A stretch of 64,000 nt of DNA, taken from Rugamonas sp. A1-17 (GTDB taxonomy: Bacteria > Pseudomonadota > Gammaproteobacteria > Burkholderiales > Burkholderiaceae_D). Under the pieces are notes generated by a model. The model saw only the letters and a list, made by a program, of their open reading frames with translations, was not told the DNA's origin and made no database searches. The stretch covers positions 310,001 through 374,000 of the forward strand of contig JAJLPB010000003.1 of NCBI GenBank assembly GCA_025548565.1. The letters run 5' to 3'. Each line of letters starts with the position of its first letter. The first letter of the stretch is position 1. The position numbers were made by a program, and so were the translations under genes. Shown here one piece after another: positions 62,880 through 64,000 of the stretch.

Positions 62880-64000
62880 TGTCAAACGATTATCTTTTCA
62901 CTTCCGAATCCGTCTCGGAAGGCCACCCGGACAAGGTCGCCGACCAAATTTCCGACGCGATTCTGGATGCCATCCTGACCCAGGACCCGAAAGCCCGCGT
63001 TGCCGCCGAAACCTTGTGCAACACTGGCCTGGTGGTGCTGGCCGGCGAGATTACCACGTTCGCCAACGTTGATTATATTCAAGTCGCGCGCGAGACCATC
63101 AAGCGCATCGGCTACGACAACACCGACTACGGCATCGATTACCGGGGTTGCGCCGTGCTGGTGGCCTACGACAAGCAGTCGCCGGACATCGCCCAGGGCG
63201 TGGACGAGGGTGCGGGGATTGATCTCGATCAAGGCGCGGGCGACCAGGGCCTGATGTTCGGCTACGCCTGCGACGAAACCGCGGAACTGATGCCCGCGGC
63301 TATCCACTACGCGCACCGCCTGGTCGAGCGCCAGTCGCAGCTGCGCAAGGACGGCCGCCTGCCATGGCTGCGTCCGGATGCCAAATCGCAAGTCACGCTG
63401 CGCTACGTCAACGGCCGTCCGGTGTCGGTGGACACCGTCGTGCTGTCGACCCAGCACGCGCCGGAAATGCAGCACAAGCAGATCGAGGAAGCGGTGATCG
63501 AGGAGATCATCAAGCAGGTGCTGCCGCGCGAATGGCTGGTGGACACCAAATATCTGGTCAACCCGACCGGCCGTTTCGTCATCGGCGGCCCGCAGGGCGA
63601 CTGCGGCCTGACCGGCCGCAAGATCATCGTCGACACCTACGGCGGCGCCAGCCCGCACGGCGGCGGCGCGTTCTCCGGCAAGGATCCTACGAAGGTGGAC
63701 CGTTCGGCCGCCTACGCCGCCCGCTACGTGGCCAAGAACGTGGTGGCCGCCGGCCTGGCGCGCCAGTGCCAGGTGCAGGTCAGCTACGCGATCGGCGTGG
63801 CGCGTCCGATCAACATCACGGTCTACACCGAAGGCACGGGCGTGATTTCGGACGAGAAGATCGCCGCGCTGGTGATGGAGCATTTCGACCTGCGTCCGAA
63901 AGGCATCGTGCAGATGCTGGACCTGCTGCGTCCGATCTACGGCAAGACCGCCGCCTACGGCCACTTCGGCCGCGAAGAGCCGGAATTCACGTGGGAGCGC
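62879..64000 (+). CDS. metK: S-adenosylmethionine synthetase (3' end outside window)
   Basis: The first 374 residues are present. The protein opens [20 protein letters not shown] with the ATP-binding His in G-H-P-D-K, and has G-A-G-D-Q-G, M-F-G-Y-A and the signature G-G-G-A-F-S-G-K-D. It makes SAM from methionine and ATP. AGGAG (62868-62872) lies seven bases before the ATG, at 62879. A SAM-II-type riboswitch precedes it. Confidence 0.96.
   Translation, partial: MSNDYLFTSESVSEGHPDKVADQISDAILDAILTQDPKARVAAETLCNTGLVVLAGEITTFANVDYIQVARETIKRIGYDNTDYGIDYRGCAVLVAYDKQSPDIAQGVDEGAGIDLDQGAGDQGLMFGYACDETAELMPAAIHYAHRLVERQSQLRKDGRLPWLRPDAKSQVTLRYVNGRPVSVDTVVLSTQHAPEMQHKQIEEAVIEEIIKQVLPREWLVDTKYLVNPTGRFVIGGPQGDCGLTGRKIIVDTYGGASPHGGGAFSGKDPTKVDRSAAYAARYVAKNVVAAGLARQCQVQVSYAIGVARPINITVYTEGTGVISDEKIAALVMEHFDLRPKGIVQMLDLLRPIYGKTAAYGHFGREEPEFTWER

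Overview
The window looks like chromosomal DNA of a Burkholderiales bacterium of the Oxalobacteraceae (Massilia/Duganella/Rugamonas type). The evidence is the very GC-rich coding DNA, the runs petABC-sspAB, dksA-STAS-hslVU and metK-two LpxL-type acyltransferases-dapF, a complete gsp type II secretion cluster, and a betaproteobacterial-type porin. This placement is inferred from protein content and gene order; no search was run.

Bases 1-16200 are an accessory redox and stress region. It holds two near-identical alpha/beta hydrolases in tandem (the first cut by the window edge), a periplasmic solute-binding-like protein, a TetR/FAD-monooxygenase divergent pair, a GlxA-type AraC regulator, and a LysR gene divergent from a tight six-gene operon (small dimeric-barrel protein, cupin, amine oxidase, Zn-alcohol dehydrogenase, glutathione-reductase-like protein, unknown protein). 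It then has a DJ-1-like, AhpD-like, SLAC1-like and TetR group in which two TetR-type palindromes link the first and last genes. A ThuA-like protein closes the region.

Bases 16200-18750 are a small AT-rich island beside tRNA-Thr. It contains a HipB-like antitoxin gene behind a striking inverted repeat, a 20-codon hipA stub, and on the other strand three overlapping genes of unknown function headed by a TIGR04255-like protein. This cassette is the best candidate here for an undescribed accessory or defence system.

Bases 18750-35600 are mostly core genes: tRNA-Thr, sspB-sspA, the cytochrome bc1 genes petC-petB-petA (minus strand), mscL, an HtrA-type protease, a DUF2461 protein, a perfect 92-base palindrome, gpsA, an SH3 protein, secB, grxC, a rhodanese, gpmA, an EnvC-like protein, a CtpA-like protease, a MoeB/ThiF-type enzyme and an amidohydrolase. 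Bases 35700-46800 encode a full type II secretion system in the order GHIJKLMN-DEFC, followed by a PlpD-like patatin/beta-barrel protein.

Bases 49000-64000 return to core functions: an XRE regulator, hslU-hslV, a tandem STAS protein, a one-cysteine DksA, a CobW-family metallochaperone GTPase, xerC with a DUF484 gene, a porin, a Sel1-repeat protein, dapF, two lipid A acyltransferase-like genes, and metK (cut by the window end). The metK leader carries a convincing SAM-II-type riboswitch, followed by two mutually exclusive helices, one of which would mask the ribosome-binding site. No rRNA, CRISPR array, transposase or prophage was seen.
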